NCBI RefSeq assembly: GCF_002368415.1
Contig: NZ_AP018290.1
Coordinates: 8,547,717-8,611,716 of the forward strand
Reading direction: 5' to 3'
DNA length: 64,000 bases
From: Calothrix sp. NIES-4105
GTDB taxonomy: Bacteria; Cyanobacteriota; Cyanobacteriia; Cyanobacteriales; Nostocaceae
The position numbers were made by a program, and so were the translations under genes. Under the pieces are notes generated by a model, which was not told where the DNA came from, ran no database searches, and saw only the letters and a program-made list of their open reading frames with translations. Below are positions 26,246 through 36,151 of this stretch, piece after piece. The first letter of the stretch is position 1, and the number at the start of each line of letters is the position of its first letter.

Positions 26246-27055
26246 TTAAGAAAAATCAATTGCTGCCCATTCGGGTTGGCGGTAATAACGTGTCATGTCG
26301 TCGAATTTACGCAATTCGGCGCGGTGTACTATGAATTCGGGGAGATTTCCTAACCATTTCTGATTTAAGTCGGTAATCATTGCGACTAAAGACGCGCGGT
26401 CTAAATCTGGCACTACTTTGCCGAAGTAACCTAATGTAATGTGAGCGGTTAAATGATAGTTTTGTTCGATACCTAAACTCATTAATTGCGGGTTTTGGTA
26501 TAAAGTGCGACGGAAATTAATGATTTGCTCGTAGCTTGCGCGTTCAGTAGGCGCCAAACAAACACCAATTGCCCTTGGCATTACCATTACTCCCAGCACG
26601 GCAAAGCGAATTGGACTTGAAACTGGCGCCGTTTGTTTATACGTATTAAATATTTTGGCGCAGCAAGTTTGTAAATCTGATTCGTAATTGGGATTGCGTA
26701 CACGTTCATCAAGGTAGGTACTATCCCAGATTAAATCAGCTACTGTTAAGTGAAAACTCGTAGATGGTAGCGGGACAATAAGTTCAGTACTTATAGATAA
26801 ATTTAGTAGTTGGGATTGATATTCCTGTAAGTTACCATAGAAATCAGCATTTTTTGTATCATCCTCACTTGGTGGGGTAATGATTGTATAGCCGGGAAAT
26901 GGGGCAGCTTGTCGGGTTCCATTTGGCGCCACTTGGTATTTGTACGACTCATGAATATGTTGAACTTGAGTTTGGTAGAACTCAGGCAACGTCATGCGTG
27001 CTAGTCGGTTTAAGTAAGTTTGATAATCGTCGTCCACCCTGTATGTACCTCGCAC
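26246..27055 (-). CDS. DUF1868 / 2H phosphoesterase-like protein
   Basis: 269 residues with a GTG start (an ATG at 26995 is the alternative). Two HxT motifs, SFHLTVADLI near residue 100 and YHLTAHITLGYFG near 205, are the paired signatures of 2H phosphoesterases, which act on cyclic phosphodiesters of RNA or small nucleotides. The DUF1868 subgroup is widespread in cyanobacteria and its substrate is not established as far as I know. It is codirectional with surE, which acts on nucleotides, so a linked role in nucleotide turnover is possible. Confidence 0.8.
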   Translation of the reverse strand: MRGTYRVDDDYQTYLNRLARMTLPEFYQTQVQHIHESYKYQVAPNGTRQAAPFPGYTIITPPSEDDTKNADFYGNLQEYQSQLLNLSISTELIVPLPSTSFHLTVADLIWDSTYLDERVRNPNYESDLQTCCAKIFNTYKQTAPVSSPIRFAVLGVMVMPRAIGVCLAPTERASYEQIINFRRTLYQNPQLMSLGIEQNYHLTAHITLGYFGKVVPDLDRASLVAMITDLNQKWLGNLPEFIVHRAELRKFDDMTRYYRQPEWAAIDFS

Positions 27056-27261
27056 AGTGTCAAAAGATATTGTATGCGTATTAATGGGGAACTGTAAAAA
27101 CTATATGCGTTTCTTGGTTTTACTTAATTTACGATGCTAAGAATGGGAACTGTATTTAGGTAAACGAGCGTCCATGTGAAAAATAGCATAAAGTACCATT
27201 GTTTTTGCTCTTCCCATTCTTGGAGTCAGGGAGTTAATTTAGGGGTTGGATGTATTTATAA

Positions 27262-27528
27262 ATGATTCAACCTATGCCTAGAACTCCGAACGAATACGTA
27301 GTACATATGATGATGGAAAGCGGTCACAGGGAAGAAGTGCGCTTCCCTACGATTCAAGAATTCCAAAAGTGGTACAGTGGCGAATTGATGCCCAAGGCTG
27401 CTTCGGATGATTTCATCAGTGTACCGATAAAAAATATTCAAGGCGAATACATGGTTGTCCGACCTTCTAAAGTTGTAGCAATCCGTGTTGAACCTATTTT
27501 TAGCTCTAGTGTCGAACGATTTACTTAA
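27262..27528 (+). CDS. Conserved small hypothetical protein (88 residues)
   Basis: Soluble, no membrane segment or motif I recognise; starts MIQPMPRTPNEYVVHMM and has a compact alpha/beta pattern (FPTIQEFQKWYSGEL, VVRPSKVVAIRVEP). Its stop codon is three bases before the MltA gene, so both are probably translated from one message. The leader of about 200 bases carries no obvious element. Confidence 0.75.
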   Translation: MIQPMPRTPNEYVVHMMMESGHREEVRFPTIQEFQKWYSGELMPKAASDDFISVPIKNIQGEYMVVRPSKVVAIRVEPIFSSSVERFT

Positions 27529-27531
27529 ACG

Positions 27532-28839
27532 ATGAGAAAAACGCTTGCTTTATTTTCCGGTTTGCTAGGTATTGCCGCTTTTATACCCCTTTTATCTGTG
27601 GTTGCTCAACCAATATTACCTCCAATACGAATTCCTAGTAGTCCACAACAGTTACCAACCCAGCCACTTCCACAGTTACCACCCCCTGGTCAAACTCCCG
27701 TTCCATTACCTGGAGGGGAAATTCAACCAGTTCAACCAGTTCAACCGCTCAAACTAGTCAAATTGGACTTAAATTGCCAGCCCGCGCGCGGTTGTATTGG
27801 TTGGGATGAGCAGCTTTTCTGGAGCAAAGGCAAGCCAGGAGACGTAAGAGCGCTATTAAGGTCAATTGACAATAGCTTGCGTTATTTGAATACACCGAGA
27901 GCGGCTACAGTGTATCAAAATTTTCCTGTTGAAGGAATTACGCTTGATCGGGTACGCAGAAGTTTAGTGCGGTTCCGGCAATTAGTCGTCAGCGCTAAGT
28001 CACCTGAACAATTACAAATAGCAGTTAAACGAGAGTTTGATTTTTATAAGTCAATCGGTAACGATGGTAAAGGCACTGTAAAATTCACTGCTTACTATGA
28101 GCCTGTTTATACTGCTAGCCGTGTTCCCACGCGAGCGTATAGATACCCTCTTTATAGAATTCCCCAAAACCTCGACCAGTGGGCAAAACCTCATCCAACA
28201 CGAGTCCAACTCGAAGGGGAAGATGGGTTGTTAGGCAATAGAAGCCAATTACGCGGCTCAGAACTGTTTTGGTTTCGTGACCGTTTGGATGCCTACATGA
28301 TTCATATTCAAGGGTCTGCCCAACTTAGATTAACTGATGGTAGGACGACGAGTGTCGGATTTGCTGGCGCCACTGACTACCCTTGGACAAGTATCGGTAG
28401 GGCACTAATTAAAGACGGCAAATTAGACCCTCAAAATGCTACTATGCCTGCTTTAATTAACCATTTCCGTCGCGTACCACAAGATTTAAATGTCTATTTA
28501 CCTTTATGGGAGCGGTTTGTTTTCTTCAAGGAAACTAAAGGTCAACCAGCGACTGGTAGCATTAATGTACCTGTAACAGCCGAACGTTCGATTGCTACAG
28601 ATAAATCACTAATGCCTCCAGGTGCCCTTGCTTTAATTAACAACGCTTTCCCATTTCCTGCACCTGGTGGAGGTATGGTTAGGCGCCAAGTTAGTCGTTT
28701 TGTTCTTGACCAAGATACTGGCAGTGCAATTAAAGGGCCTGGTAGAGTTGATTATTTCATGGGTACTGGTGAAATGGCTGGCAATAGAGCTGGTGTTACT
28801 GGTGGTAATGGACAGTTATATTATTTGCTGCTGAAATAA
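27532..28839 (+). CDS. mltA: MltA-type lytic murein transglycosylase
   Basis: 435 residues. N-terminal signal peptide (about 1-25), a proline/glutamine-rich linker (26-75) and then the MltA domain, which cleaves peptidoglycan with formation of 1,6-anhydromuramyl ends. Visible: VKFTAYYEPVYTASR, YMIHIQGSAQLRLTDG, and the C-terminal 3D motif region GRVDYFMGTGEMAGNRAG with catalytic aspartates. There is no clear lipobox, so it is probably exported to the periplasm rather than lipidated. Likely co-transcribed with the 88-residue gene upstream. Confidence 0.92.
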   Translation: MRKTLALFSGLLGIAAFIPLLSVVAQPILPPIRIPSSPQQLPTQPLPQLPPPGQTPVPLPGGEIQPVQPVQPLKLVKLDLNCQPARGCIGWDEQLFWSKGKPGDVRALLRSIDNSLRYLNTPRAATVYQNFPVEGITLDRVRRSLVRFRQLVVSAKSPEQLQIAVKREFDFYKSIGNDGKGTVKFTAYYEPVYTASRVPTRAYRYPLYRIPQNLDQWAKPHPTRVQLEGEDGLLGNRSQLRGSELFWFRDRLDAYMIHIQGSAQLRLTDGRTTSVGFAGATDYPWTSIGRALIKDGKLDPQNATMPALINHFRRVPQDLNVYLPLWERFVFFKETKGQPATGSINVPVTAERSIATDKSLMPPGALALINNAFPFPAPGGGMVRRQVSRFVLDQDTGSAIKGPGRVDYFMGTGEMAGNRAGVTGGNGQLYYLLLK

Positions 28840-29000
28840 ATCAAATAACTTATATTCTGACTTAGAGGCGTTCAAAGTGGCGCCTCTATTTTGTTTGTAG
28901 AGTTGAACCAGAAATACTACTTTGTATGTATATCTATAACGGACGCTTATACGAGGATTCAAGTTATAGTGCATTTATAACAATATAGAAAAAAACATCT

Positions 29001-29681
29001 GTGTTTCCTCTATACGATGAAAATCCAACGCGAATCAGTCCGTACATTACTTACGGACTGATAGGTATTAATGTTCTGGTATTTTTACACGAGTGGCGCC
29101 TGTTTAGCACTGGTCAAATCGACCAATTTTTACAGCTTTATGCTGTTATTCCACGTCAATTAACTAGGTTTCCTAATGCCGAATGGGTAACGCTATTTAC
29201 GTCACAATTTTTACATGGTGGCTGGTGGCACCTTGGTTCTAATATGCTGTATTTATGGGTGTTCGGTAATAATATCGAAGACCGTATGGGTCACTTTAAG
29301 TATCTAATTTTCTATTTAACTTGTGGTGCTTTAGCTGCGTTGTGTCAGTGGATAATTGGTGTAGATTCTACAATTCCTTCTCTGGGCGCTAGTGGTGCTA
29401 TTTCAGGAATTTTAGGCGCCTATCTAATTCGCTTTCCCCAAACACGAGTTGTAACTCTAGTATTTTTATTTTTTTTCGTGACTACAATTCGTTTACCAGC
29501 ATTAGTACTAATTGGACTCTTCGTAGTTAACAATGTTGTATCTGGTTTAGCTAGTTTACAAGCTGCAGCTAATATGAGCGTCGAAAGCGGAGGTGTTGCC
29601 TACTGGGCACACATTGGCGGGTTTGTTTTTGGTATTATTCTTAGTCCAGTATTTGGATTATTTAAGCAGGATGAATATTAG
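29001..29681 (+). CDS. Rhomboid-family intramembrane serine protease
   Basis: 226 residues with six membrane segments; GTG start at 29001. The catalytic serine is in LGASGAISGILGAY and the catalytic histidine in YWAHIGGFVFG. The HxxxN box GGWWHLGSNMLYLWVFG is present. Rhomboids cleave single-pass membrane proteins within the membrane; the substrate is unknown. Followed by a heptad repeat region. Confidence 0.93.
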   Translation: MFPLYDENPTRISPYITYGLIGINVLVFLHEWRLFSTGQIDQFLQLYAVIPRQLTRFPNAEWVTLFTSQFLHGGWWHLGSNMLYLWVFGNNIEDRMGHFKYLIFYLTCGALAALCQWIIGVDSTIPSLGASGAISGILGAYLIRFPQTRVVTLVFLFFFVTTIRLPALVLIGLFVVNNVVSGLASLQAAANMSVESGGVAYWAHIGGFVFGIILSPVFGLFKQDEY

Positions 29682-29689
29682 TAATAAGT

Positions 29690-29896
29690 GCGCTCGTTGA
29701 AAGTGCTGAGTGCTGAGTTGAAGTTAGGAGTTAGGAAGTAGGGTGCGTGACGCTATAAAAATCTTACAACGAAGCTAGTTGTCTAGTAGCGTCACGCACC
29801 TTACAGTTAGGAGGCGCGGAGTTAGGAGGCGCGGAGTTGGATATTTATTACTCAGAACTCAGCACTCAGCACTCAGAACTCAGCACTCAGCACTCA
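29690..29896. repeat. Heptad repeat region with embedded hairpin element
   Basis: Tandem TGCTGAG / TTAGGAG heptads on the left and TCAGCAC heptads on the right can pair. Between them lies a 62-bp element (29741-29802, separate entry) and two copies of TTAGGAGGCGCGGAG. Separates the rhomboid gene from the convergent Wzc-like gene. Confidence 0.8.
29741..29802. repeat. GGTGCGTGACGC hairpin element, copy 1
   Basis: Ends GGGTGCGTGACGCTA and TAGCGTCACGCACC are inverted repeats around a short interior containing ACAACGAAGC. Copies 2 and 3 are at 36152-36213 and 53911-53971. About 62 bp, no coding capacity; resembles a miniature inverted-repeat element. Confidence 0.75.
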
Positions 29897-29905
29897 TTTA
29901 TTTTA

Positions 29906-32050
29906 TTAATTTCTACCGTTAACTGTGATTCTATCTACTTCTGGTTCAAGTGTTGCTACTCGTTGAGAGGTAATAACTACATCTTCTGCACCGTTGACGA
30001 TGGCGCCTATTAAGCCCATTTCAGATTCAACTAGCTGGTCAACGGCTTCGCCAAATACGTTTTCTTGAGTGAAGTTAGGTCGTGCGACCATGATTATACC
30101 GTCGCTGTAAGGTTGAATTAATAGCGCGTCATTCGATAAACCGAGGGGGTTTGAGTCTAAGATGACGAAATCAAACCGCGCGCGCACGTCTTCCATTAGA
30201 CGCCGCATTTCGCTTGATTCAAGAATTGCCGCTGAATTCCTTACAGGGCCTGGACTGGGAACTATATATAAGTTCTCAATTTCGGGTACAAGACGGATAC
30301 ATTCACCATTAGCATAATAACGTAGCGGTTCGAGAGCAGCGTCTGGGTCTACACTAACTCCTAAAGATTCACAGTAAGAAGCAGAACGTAAATCCGTTTC
30401 GATGATTAAAGTTCGTTTTCCTGCGCGCGCACAAGCTATTCCTAAGTTGTAAGCACTAACTGTTTTTCCTTCTCCTGTACCTGTACTCGTAATCAATACG
30501 ACTTTGACATCGGTGCCACCAACTCGACGCAAGTTACTGCGGAATTTCTCATAGATTTCTAGATAACCAGAATCTGGTGAAATAATTACGGGTACCGTAT
30601 TTTTACTATATTCAAATGGTAATATAGGTAATTCTCCGAGTAGTGCAACTTCTTTTTGCTTCAAGTTGTCGCGAATATCTTCTTTGGTTTTGAAGGTACC
30701 TTCGAGTGAACCAAGTAAGAATATTATCCCACCTCCAATAACTAAACCAAAGAATCCACCTGCTGCCAAGGTAATAGGAACGCTTTTTGGTGGTTTGACA
30801 TTGGCAATAACTCGTGGTGGACGAGCAATAGTTAAACTGCTTACAGTTTCTGCTTCAGCAGCTCTTGCATCGGTAAGCTTGACCTGCATTTGGTCAAAGA
30901 TAGATTTTTTAAGAATTATTTGCTGTTCTAAACGCGAACGTTCAAGTTGTTTATTCGGGATTTGAGCATATTGTAGACGCAATACGCCTTCTTGACGAGT
31001 TTCGTTACCTAGTTGCTGCCGCAGTGTATCGCGCTGAGTTTGCAAGGCGACTAGTTGATTTGCAAGTTCTTGACGCGCGGGGTCTAAATTATTACGAGCT
31101 AACTGGTCTGTAACTCTTCCAGGCAAAGGTGCTGCGTTACCACCACCAGTTGCAACTTGTGCTTTACGCTCATTAAATAATGTTTCAGCCGCTTCAAGTT
31201 GGCGCCTTAACTGTACCATTGCTGGATATTCGGCTCGCACTTCCTTCTGCAAAGGTTCCATTTGCGCCTTTATTTGAAAAATTTGCGCTCGCAAGCTATT
31301 TAATATCGGGTCTGCACTTAGCGCACTGGATACATACGCTGTCGTTGCGTCCATGCCCAATTTGCCTTGGATACTGCGAATTTGAGCATCAATACCAATC
31401 AAAACTTGCTGCAACTGACGCTGCTGGTTTTGACTAGCTGTTACAGCACCTAGTAAGCTGCCGTTTTCTGCTGCTAAAATCGCAGGACGTTCAATACGGT
31501 CATATTGCTCAAGTTTTTTTTCAGCAGCTTCAAGCTCTTTCTTCGCATTCGGCAACCGCTCGTTAATTTTGTTGATAATTGATTTTAATTGCCCTGTATT
31601 ACGGTCGGCACTTAATTTTACCGATTCTTGCAGCATAATTGTTAAAACTTCTGCTGTTCTTTTACGGTCGGTATCTTGATATTTAATCTCAATAATATTT
31701 GATTCTAACTCGCCTGTTTTTGTTCGCTGCGGAAAGTCAATGGCAATTGTATTTGCTAACTGTTGCGGTTTAAACTTTGTTTTATCGACCAACTCGCGCA
31801 TGATTGGTTCAGACAACAAATCATCTGCGGTTAAAGTTTGTCCCTTCTGCTGAATTTGGCTTCCAATTGCCGAAAAAGATATTGGTGGACCGCTATAAGC
31901 TAACGCTGCGTCTCCTTGGTAAGTTGCAGGTGGGTCTGGTTGCATCGCGACTACGGTCGAACCTGCAACAACTAGCGCAAAACCAGCTAGCCCAATCCAT
32001 TTATATTTATCAAATGCTATTAAGTAACGCTTTACAATAGGTGGTGCCAT
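29906..32050 (-). CDS. Wzc-like polysaccharide co-polymerase / BY-kinase-like ATPase
   Basis: 714 residues. Inner-membrane protein with a Wzz-type periplasmic region between membrane segments near residues 15-35 and 430-450, long coiled coils between, and a cytoplasmic ATPase domain. Walker A is TGTGEGKT, the A' motif LIIETDLR and Walker B FVILDSNP. These control length and export of exopolysaccharide. The C-terminus lacks the tyrosine cluster that BY-kinases autophosphorylate. It lies 50 bases downstream of the Wza-like gene on the same strand, so both form an export operon. Confidence 0.9.
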   Translation of the reverse strand: MAPPIVKRYLIAFDKYKWIGLAGFALVVAGSTVVAMQPDPPATYQGDAALAYSGPPISFSAIGSQIQQKGQTLTADDLLSEPIMRELVDKTKFKPQQLANTIAIDFPQRTKTGELESNIIEIKYQDTDRKRTAEVLTIMLQESVKLSADRNTGQLKSIINKINERLPNAKKELEAAEKKLEQYDRIERPAILAAENGSLLGAVTASQNQQRQLQQVLIGIDAQIRSIQGKLGMDATTAYVSSALSADPILNSLRAQIFQIKAQMEPLQKEVRAEYPAMVQLRRQLEAAETLFNERKAQVATGGGNAAPLPGRVTDQLARNNLDPARQELANQLVALQTQRDTLRQQLGNETRQEGVLRLQYAQIPNKQLERSRLEQQIILKKSIFDQMQVKLTDARAAEAETVSSLTIARPPRVIANVKPPKSVPITLAAGGFFGLVIGGGIIFLLGSLEGTFKTKEDIRDNLKQKEVALLGELPILPFEYSKNTVPVIISPDSGYLEIYEKFRSNLRRVGGTDVKVVLITSTGTGEGKTVSAYNLGIACARAGKRTLIIETDLRSASYCESLGVSVDPDAALEPLRYYANGECIRLVPEIENLYIVPSPGPVRNSAAILESSEMRRLMEDVRARFDFVILDSNPLGLSNDALLIQPYSDGIIMVARPNFTQENVFGEAVDQLVESEMGLIGAIVNGAEDVVITSQRVATLEPEVDRITVNGRN

Positions 32051-32101
32051 TTGTCCTGGTGGAGAAGGGAGGGTGGGAGTATAGGAGTGTAGGAATGTTT
32101 T

Positions 32102-33496
32102 TTAATACCTACCAAAATCATTAAAAAAGCGAAGAAATGATTGTATATCAAAAAATGGTCTTGTAATCGTACTCAATACATTAGTAATTTTACCAAGTAA
32201 GTTTCGACCAACTACAATAACATCATTGTCTTGAAGTGGTACGTTTTGGGTTACATCTCCCGATAATGCCCTTTTGGCATCAAGTCGCTGCGTTACTGCT
32301 TTACCGCGTTCAGGGTCAAATCTAACAAGAGCGATGTTGCTTATATTCGCGTTATCTGGATTGATTCCTGATATAGCATCAACAAAGTTACTCCCATTTG
32401 GCAGGGCTTGCGTGATTAAGCCACCACCCGCATAATTTAATATACGTATACGAATTTGAGGTACTGCTAGAGATGAACGCGCGACTAAATTGCGGTCATA
32501 ACCTTCTGAATCTCCGACTTCTCGACGGGGTATTACAATACTATCACCGTCTTGTAAGCGCAAGTTAGGTACTGAGCCACCATTTTGTATTGACGCATAT
32601 AAATTAATGTTCTGTGAAATTACAGTACCATCAACTAGGCGCCTTCGTACCTGAACTTGTCGCAAGTCAGCCATCATTGTTGAACCACCCGCAATTAATA
32701 CAGCGTCTGTTATACGCGGTATACCTGAAGCAACTGGATAGATACCAGGTCGGAAAACTTCACCACTCACAGTAATTTGTACTGGTCGTGGGGCTGATAA
32801 AGATACAGTAATTACAGGCTGTACTAATATTTTACTCAATCCGACGCGAATTTTTTCTTGGGCTTCTTCTAACGTCAAGCCTTGTACCGAAATAGTTCCT
32901 AACTGCGGAACAGCAATATTTCCTTCAGTATTAACTTGAAGTTGATACCCTTGTTCTGGACGCTGCCCAACTAGCGCTAGTACTACTTCTGGATTTACAA
33001 CAAAGCGATTATATGAAACACGGATTTTTTCTTGCGCTTGTTGCAGTGACAAATTTTGTAGCCTTACTGTACCCAGTAGCGGCACAATTATATTGCCTTC
33101 AGGATTGATTTGCGCGCTAAAGCTTAAATCTGGAAAGCGCAGCACCGAAACAGAAACAGCGTCACCCGGTCCCAAAATATAGCGACCAGGAGGACGTTGA
33201 ACTGCGATGCTGATTACATCACCAGGTCCTAAATAGTATCGACTAAACTGTGGAGAATTTCCATCATTAATATCTAATGGCGCAAACTCAACACTCGATG
33301 GGGGTGGAGCTGGTTGTAAGGGTGATTCTCCTGTAGTTGGTGAGGGTGGTGACGATGGCACCAGTTGTGATGGTGCTATCGGTTGATTGTTTTGAGCAAA
33401 AGCTGCTTCCGAAGCAACTGCTGCAAAAAAAACTACTGCCTGAAGACTTGCGACACACAGCGCGCCCAATCCACGTATTTTCCGAATCAATGACAT
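32102..33496 (-). CDS. Wza-like polysaccharide export protein (SLBB domains)
   Basis: 464 residues from the ATG at 33496, which starts a clean signal peptide (MSLIRKIRGLGALCVASLQ, cleavage after about AFAQ). The frame runs up to 33613 but the added residues are atypical. After a Pro/Ser-rich linker there are two Poly_export (SLBB-like) repeats (YLGPGDVISIAV, YILGPGDAVSVSV, then NPEGNIIVPLLGTVRLQNLSL and NTEGNIAVPQLGTISVQGLTL; duplicated), then soluble ligand-binding beta-grasp domains. Forms the outer-membrane channel partner of the Wzc-like protein. Confidence 0.9.
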   Translation of the reverse strand: MSLIRKIRGLGALCVASLQAVVFFAAVASEAAFAQNNQPIAPSQLVPSSPPSPTTGESPLQPAPPPSSVEFAPLDINDGNSPQFSRYYLGPGDVISIAVQRPPGRYILGPGDAVSVSVLRFPDLSFSAQINPEGNIIVPLLGTVRLQNLSLQQAQEKIRVSYNRFVVNPEVVLALVGQRPEQGYQLQVNTEGNIAVPQLGTISVQGLTLEEAQEKIRVGLSKILVQPVITVSLSAPRPVQITVSGEVFRPGIYPVASGIPRITDAVLIAGGSTMMADLRQVQVRRRLVDGTVISQNINLYASIQNGGSVPNLRLQDGDSIVIPRREVGDSEGYDRNLVARSSLAVPQIRIRILNYAGGGLITQALPNGSNFVDAISGINPDNANISNIALVRFDPERGKAVTQRLDAKRALSGDVTQNVPLQDNDVIVVGRNLLGKITNVLSTITRPFFDIQSFLRFFNDFGRY

Positions 33497-33822
33497 AAAT
33501 TTTGATACTATAATCCTTCGAGCGAGAGTTGACGGCGCCAAACACCTATTTACTCTCTTCAGATAATAAAATGTGTCTCCCGTCTGGTTTAAGAAGTTCC
33601 CGAAAGCAACCATCTACACAATCAGGGCGAACCACATATACGGTTATAAGCTTAGTAGCAATTAATTGCTAATTATTAAATCAATAAATTAAAAAAATTG
33701 ATTTTAAAGGCTGCATAACAAGATAAGGTACAGCCAAACCACGACACGCGCAATGACAATTTTTTATGAAAATAATTATTTTTCTACAAAGTTTTTGCAA
33801 TTGCAGGCGCCCACTGTTGCTT

Positions 33823-34560
33823 TTAACTCTTGGCTCCTGACAAGATACCTTCCATCAGTCGAGTTTGTACGGTTTGACCTAATAACTTAGTTTGCTCCCA
33901 AGTTTTATCTATCTGCCCTAACGGTTCCATTGGTATTTGAATACTCACGGCAACCCAAGCAGCACGTTGTTTGTGCCATTGTGCTGACTGGTCGGCAAGG
34001 AACCATTTTAATTGTGATGGGTTGCCACCATCCGACCAAGCATACCACTGTAATACGCTAAAGGTTTGCTGCTTAGTTGAGCCGCGAAGGAATCTAGCTT
34101 TGATTTTGACATCAGTTTTTACAGTTGAGCCAGGTGGTGGTTTGACTGTGAATTCAACGTCACGTTCCTGAGCAGTATCCCACCGCCAAAAACTATTTAC
34201 TTCCGTCCATTCAACTTGGGGTTGATCCATTGGTCCATTTTGCGGTAAAAGTAGCAAAATTACTTTATTTTTATCGTCAGCATCCGAGGCACCAACTTTA
34301 GTAATTGTCTGTAACGACCATTTGCGCTCACCAATTGTGTATTCCTTTTGTTCGGTCGTTTGCCATCCTGGTAAATTTAAACCTTGATGACGTATTTGCC
34401 TTAACTGTTTGAGTGTAGGAATTGGGGGAGGTTGTTTCCATTGCCACTTTCCACTCAAATATCCTGGCACTGCTGCAAACACAAGTAACAGTATCAGCAA
34501 CAACAGTGCCATTAGCTGAGGATATTGGCGTTCTTTTACGAGTTTAGATAAAGAAATCAT
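33823..34560 (-). CDS. Cyanoexosortase B system-associated protein
   Basis: 245 residues. One N-terminal membrane segment (about 17-35) and an extracytoplasmic domain with WQWKQPPPIPTL, LNLPGWQTTEQ, ILLLLPQNGPMDQPQVEW and VLQWYAW. The pattern resembles the EpsI-like proteins encoded beside cyanoexosortase B. No exosortase lies next to it; the upstream neighbour is a heptad array and an ankyrin gene. Together with the export pair just downstream it probably serves exopolysaccharide or protein sorting at the cell envelope. Confidence 0.68.
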   Translation of the reverse strand: MISLSKLVKERQYPQLMALLLLILLLVFAAVPGYLSGKWQWKQPPPIPTLKQLRQIRHQGLNLPGWQTTEQKEYTIGERKWSLQTITKVGASDADDKNKVILLLLPQNGPMDQPQVEWTEVNSFWRWDTAQERDVEFTVKPPPGSTVKTDVKIKARFLRGSTKQQTFSVLQWYAWSDGGNPSQLKWFLADQSAQWHKQRAAWVAVSIQIPMEPLGQIDKTWEQTKLLGQTVQTRLMEGILSGAKS

Positions 34561-34640
34561 TTATACGTTCGCTTATTACCTAAGTATCCATATTACATTT
34601 TTAACTTAATTATGAGTTCAGTAACAGTGCTTAGTAATAA

Positions 34641-34902
34641 GTGCTGAGTTGAAAGTGCTGAGTGCTGAGTTATGAGTTATGAGTTATGAGTTATGAGTTA
34701 TGAGTTATGAGTTATGAGTTATGAGTTATGAGTTATGAGTTATGAGTTATGAGTTATGAGTTATGAGTTATGAGTTATGAGTTATGAGTTATGAATGTAC
34801 TACTCAGCACTCAGCACTCAGCACTCAGCACTCAGCACTCAGCACTCAGTACTCAGCACTCAGCACTCAGTACTCAGCACTCAGTACTCAGCACTCAGTA
34901 CT
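34641..34902. repeat. Large heptad repeat array with complementary arms
   Basis: The left side has TGCTGAG units and then 17 consecutive TATGAGT units (34671-34789). The right side, from about 34803, has about 13 TCAGCAC / TCAGTAC units. TCAGCAC is the complement of GTGCTGA on the left, so the outer parts can pair. The right end supplies the last codons and stop of the ankyrin gene. This is the short tandemly repeated repetitive type known in heterocystous cyanobacteria. Confidence 0.9.
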
Positions 34903-36146
34903 TTGACTATATCTGGGTAATCGTTATATTCTGCGAGCATTAGCGCTGTATATCCACCTTTATTTTTTAAACTGACATCGGCGCCTGCTTTGATTAAGAT
35001 TTGTAATGCTGGCATTTCTCCGCGTGAAGCTGCCCACATTAGTGGTGTTGCTCCTGCTGCATCTTGAAAATTTACATTGGCACCTGCTTCTGCTAGATAT
35101 TTAATGATATCGGTATGACTACGTTCAGATGCTTTGAGCAGGACACTTTGACCGGATGCTGTTAGTGAGTTGGGATTGGCGCCAAAATCTAATAGTGTTT
35201 TGACGATATCTGTATGTCCTTGTGTGACGGCAAGGGTTAAAGGATTTTCATTCAAGTTGCTGGCATTTACATCGGCGCCGTGTCTTAGTAAGGCTTCGAT
35301 AATTTGATTATGCCCTTGTAATGCTGCTACTAATAATGGAGTATCACCGAGTTTGTTTCTAATATTGACATCAGCATCACGGTTGAGTAAGACTTCAGCG
35401 ACATCACCATATCCTTCAAGAGCTGCAATATGAAGCGCGGTTTCACCGTCAGAATCTTGATGATTGACATCGGCGCCTGCTTGCAGCAATAAGGATACTA
35501 TGGCACTATTTCCCGCTGCTGCTGCTGCTGATAGTGCAGTTAGAATTCCTGCAGAGCGCAGTTTGACGGATGAAGCATTGGAGAGCAAGGTTTGAATGAC
35601 ATCGATTTTTCCTAAGTCCGCTGCTAACATTAGCACGGTTTCACCATCGGCATCTTGACTATCTATATCTACACCTGCTTTTAGGAGTAGTTTAATAACA
35701 GAAACATTACCAAGTTTTACTGCTAGTCGCAGTGCTGTATCGGAGTCATTATCTACTATATTTGGGTCGGCGCCTTTTTCAAGAAGCATTTGTACAACTT
35801 CAGTATTACCTTTACTCGTTGCTACCATTAAAGCTGTACTACCGTCTTCGTTTGTCGCGTTGACATCTGAGCCTTTGTCAACGAGCAATTTTACAACATC
35901 AATTTGGTTTGCTGCCGCTGCTAGCATTAATGCTGTTAAGCCATATTGCCGACGACGCAAGTTGACATCAGCCCCCGCTTCAATTAGCGCACGCACAACT
36001 TCGACATAACCATAGTTAGCAGCATACATTAGCGCACTTGTACCACTATAGTTGTCACAGGCGTTTACACTAGCACCCGTCGCTAATAGCATTTGTACTT
36101 TCTTAATGTCGCCACTTTGTGCGGCTAGCAGCAAGTCTTGATTCAT
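34881..36146 (-). CDS. Ankyrin-repeat protein
   Basis: 421 residues made almost wholly of about 12 ankyrin repeats of 33 residues, with the usual consensus (GxTALMxAAxxGxxxVVxxLLxxGADVNxxD), for example TALMVATSKGNTEVVQMLLE. No signal peptide, membrane segment or catalytic domain. It presumably mediates protein-protein contacts. The final residues VLSAEY and the stop are read from the heptad array, so the original C-terminus may have been different. Confidence 0.9.
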   Translation of the reverse strand: MNQDLLLAAQSGDIKKVQMLLATGASVNACDNYSGTSALMYAANYGYVEVVRALIEAGADVNLRRRQYGLTALMLAAAANQIDVVKLLVDKGSDVNATNEDGSTALMVATSKGNTEVVQMLLEKGADPNIVDNDSDTALRLAVKLGNVSVIKLLLKAGVDIDSQDADGETVLMLAADLGKIDVIQTLLSNASSVKLRSAGILTALSAAAAAGNSAIVSLLLQAGADVNHQDSDGETALHIAALEGYGDVAEVLLNRDADVNIRNKLGDTPLLVAALQGHNQIIEALLRHGADVNASNLNENPLTLAVTQGHTDIVKTLLDFGANPNSLTASGQSVLLKASERSHTDIIKYLAEAGANVNFQDAAGATPLMWAASRGEMPALQILIKAGADVSLKNKGGYTALMLAEYNDYPDIVKVLSAEY

Positions 36147-36151
36147 ATTGT

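Noticed and set aside
34641-34902. CRISPR array
   Set aside because: Units of 7 bases without spacers; these are heptad tandem repeats. No cas genes in the window.
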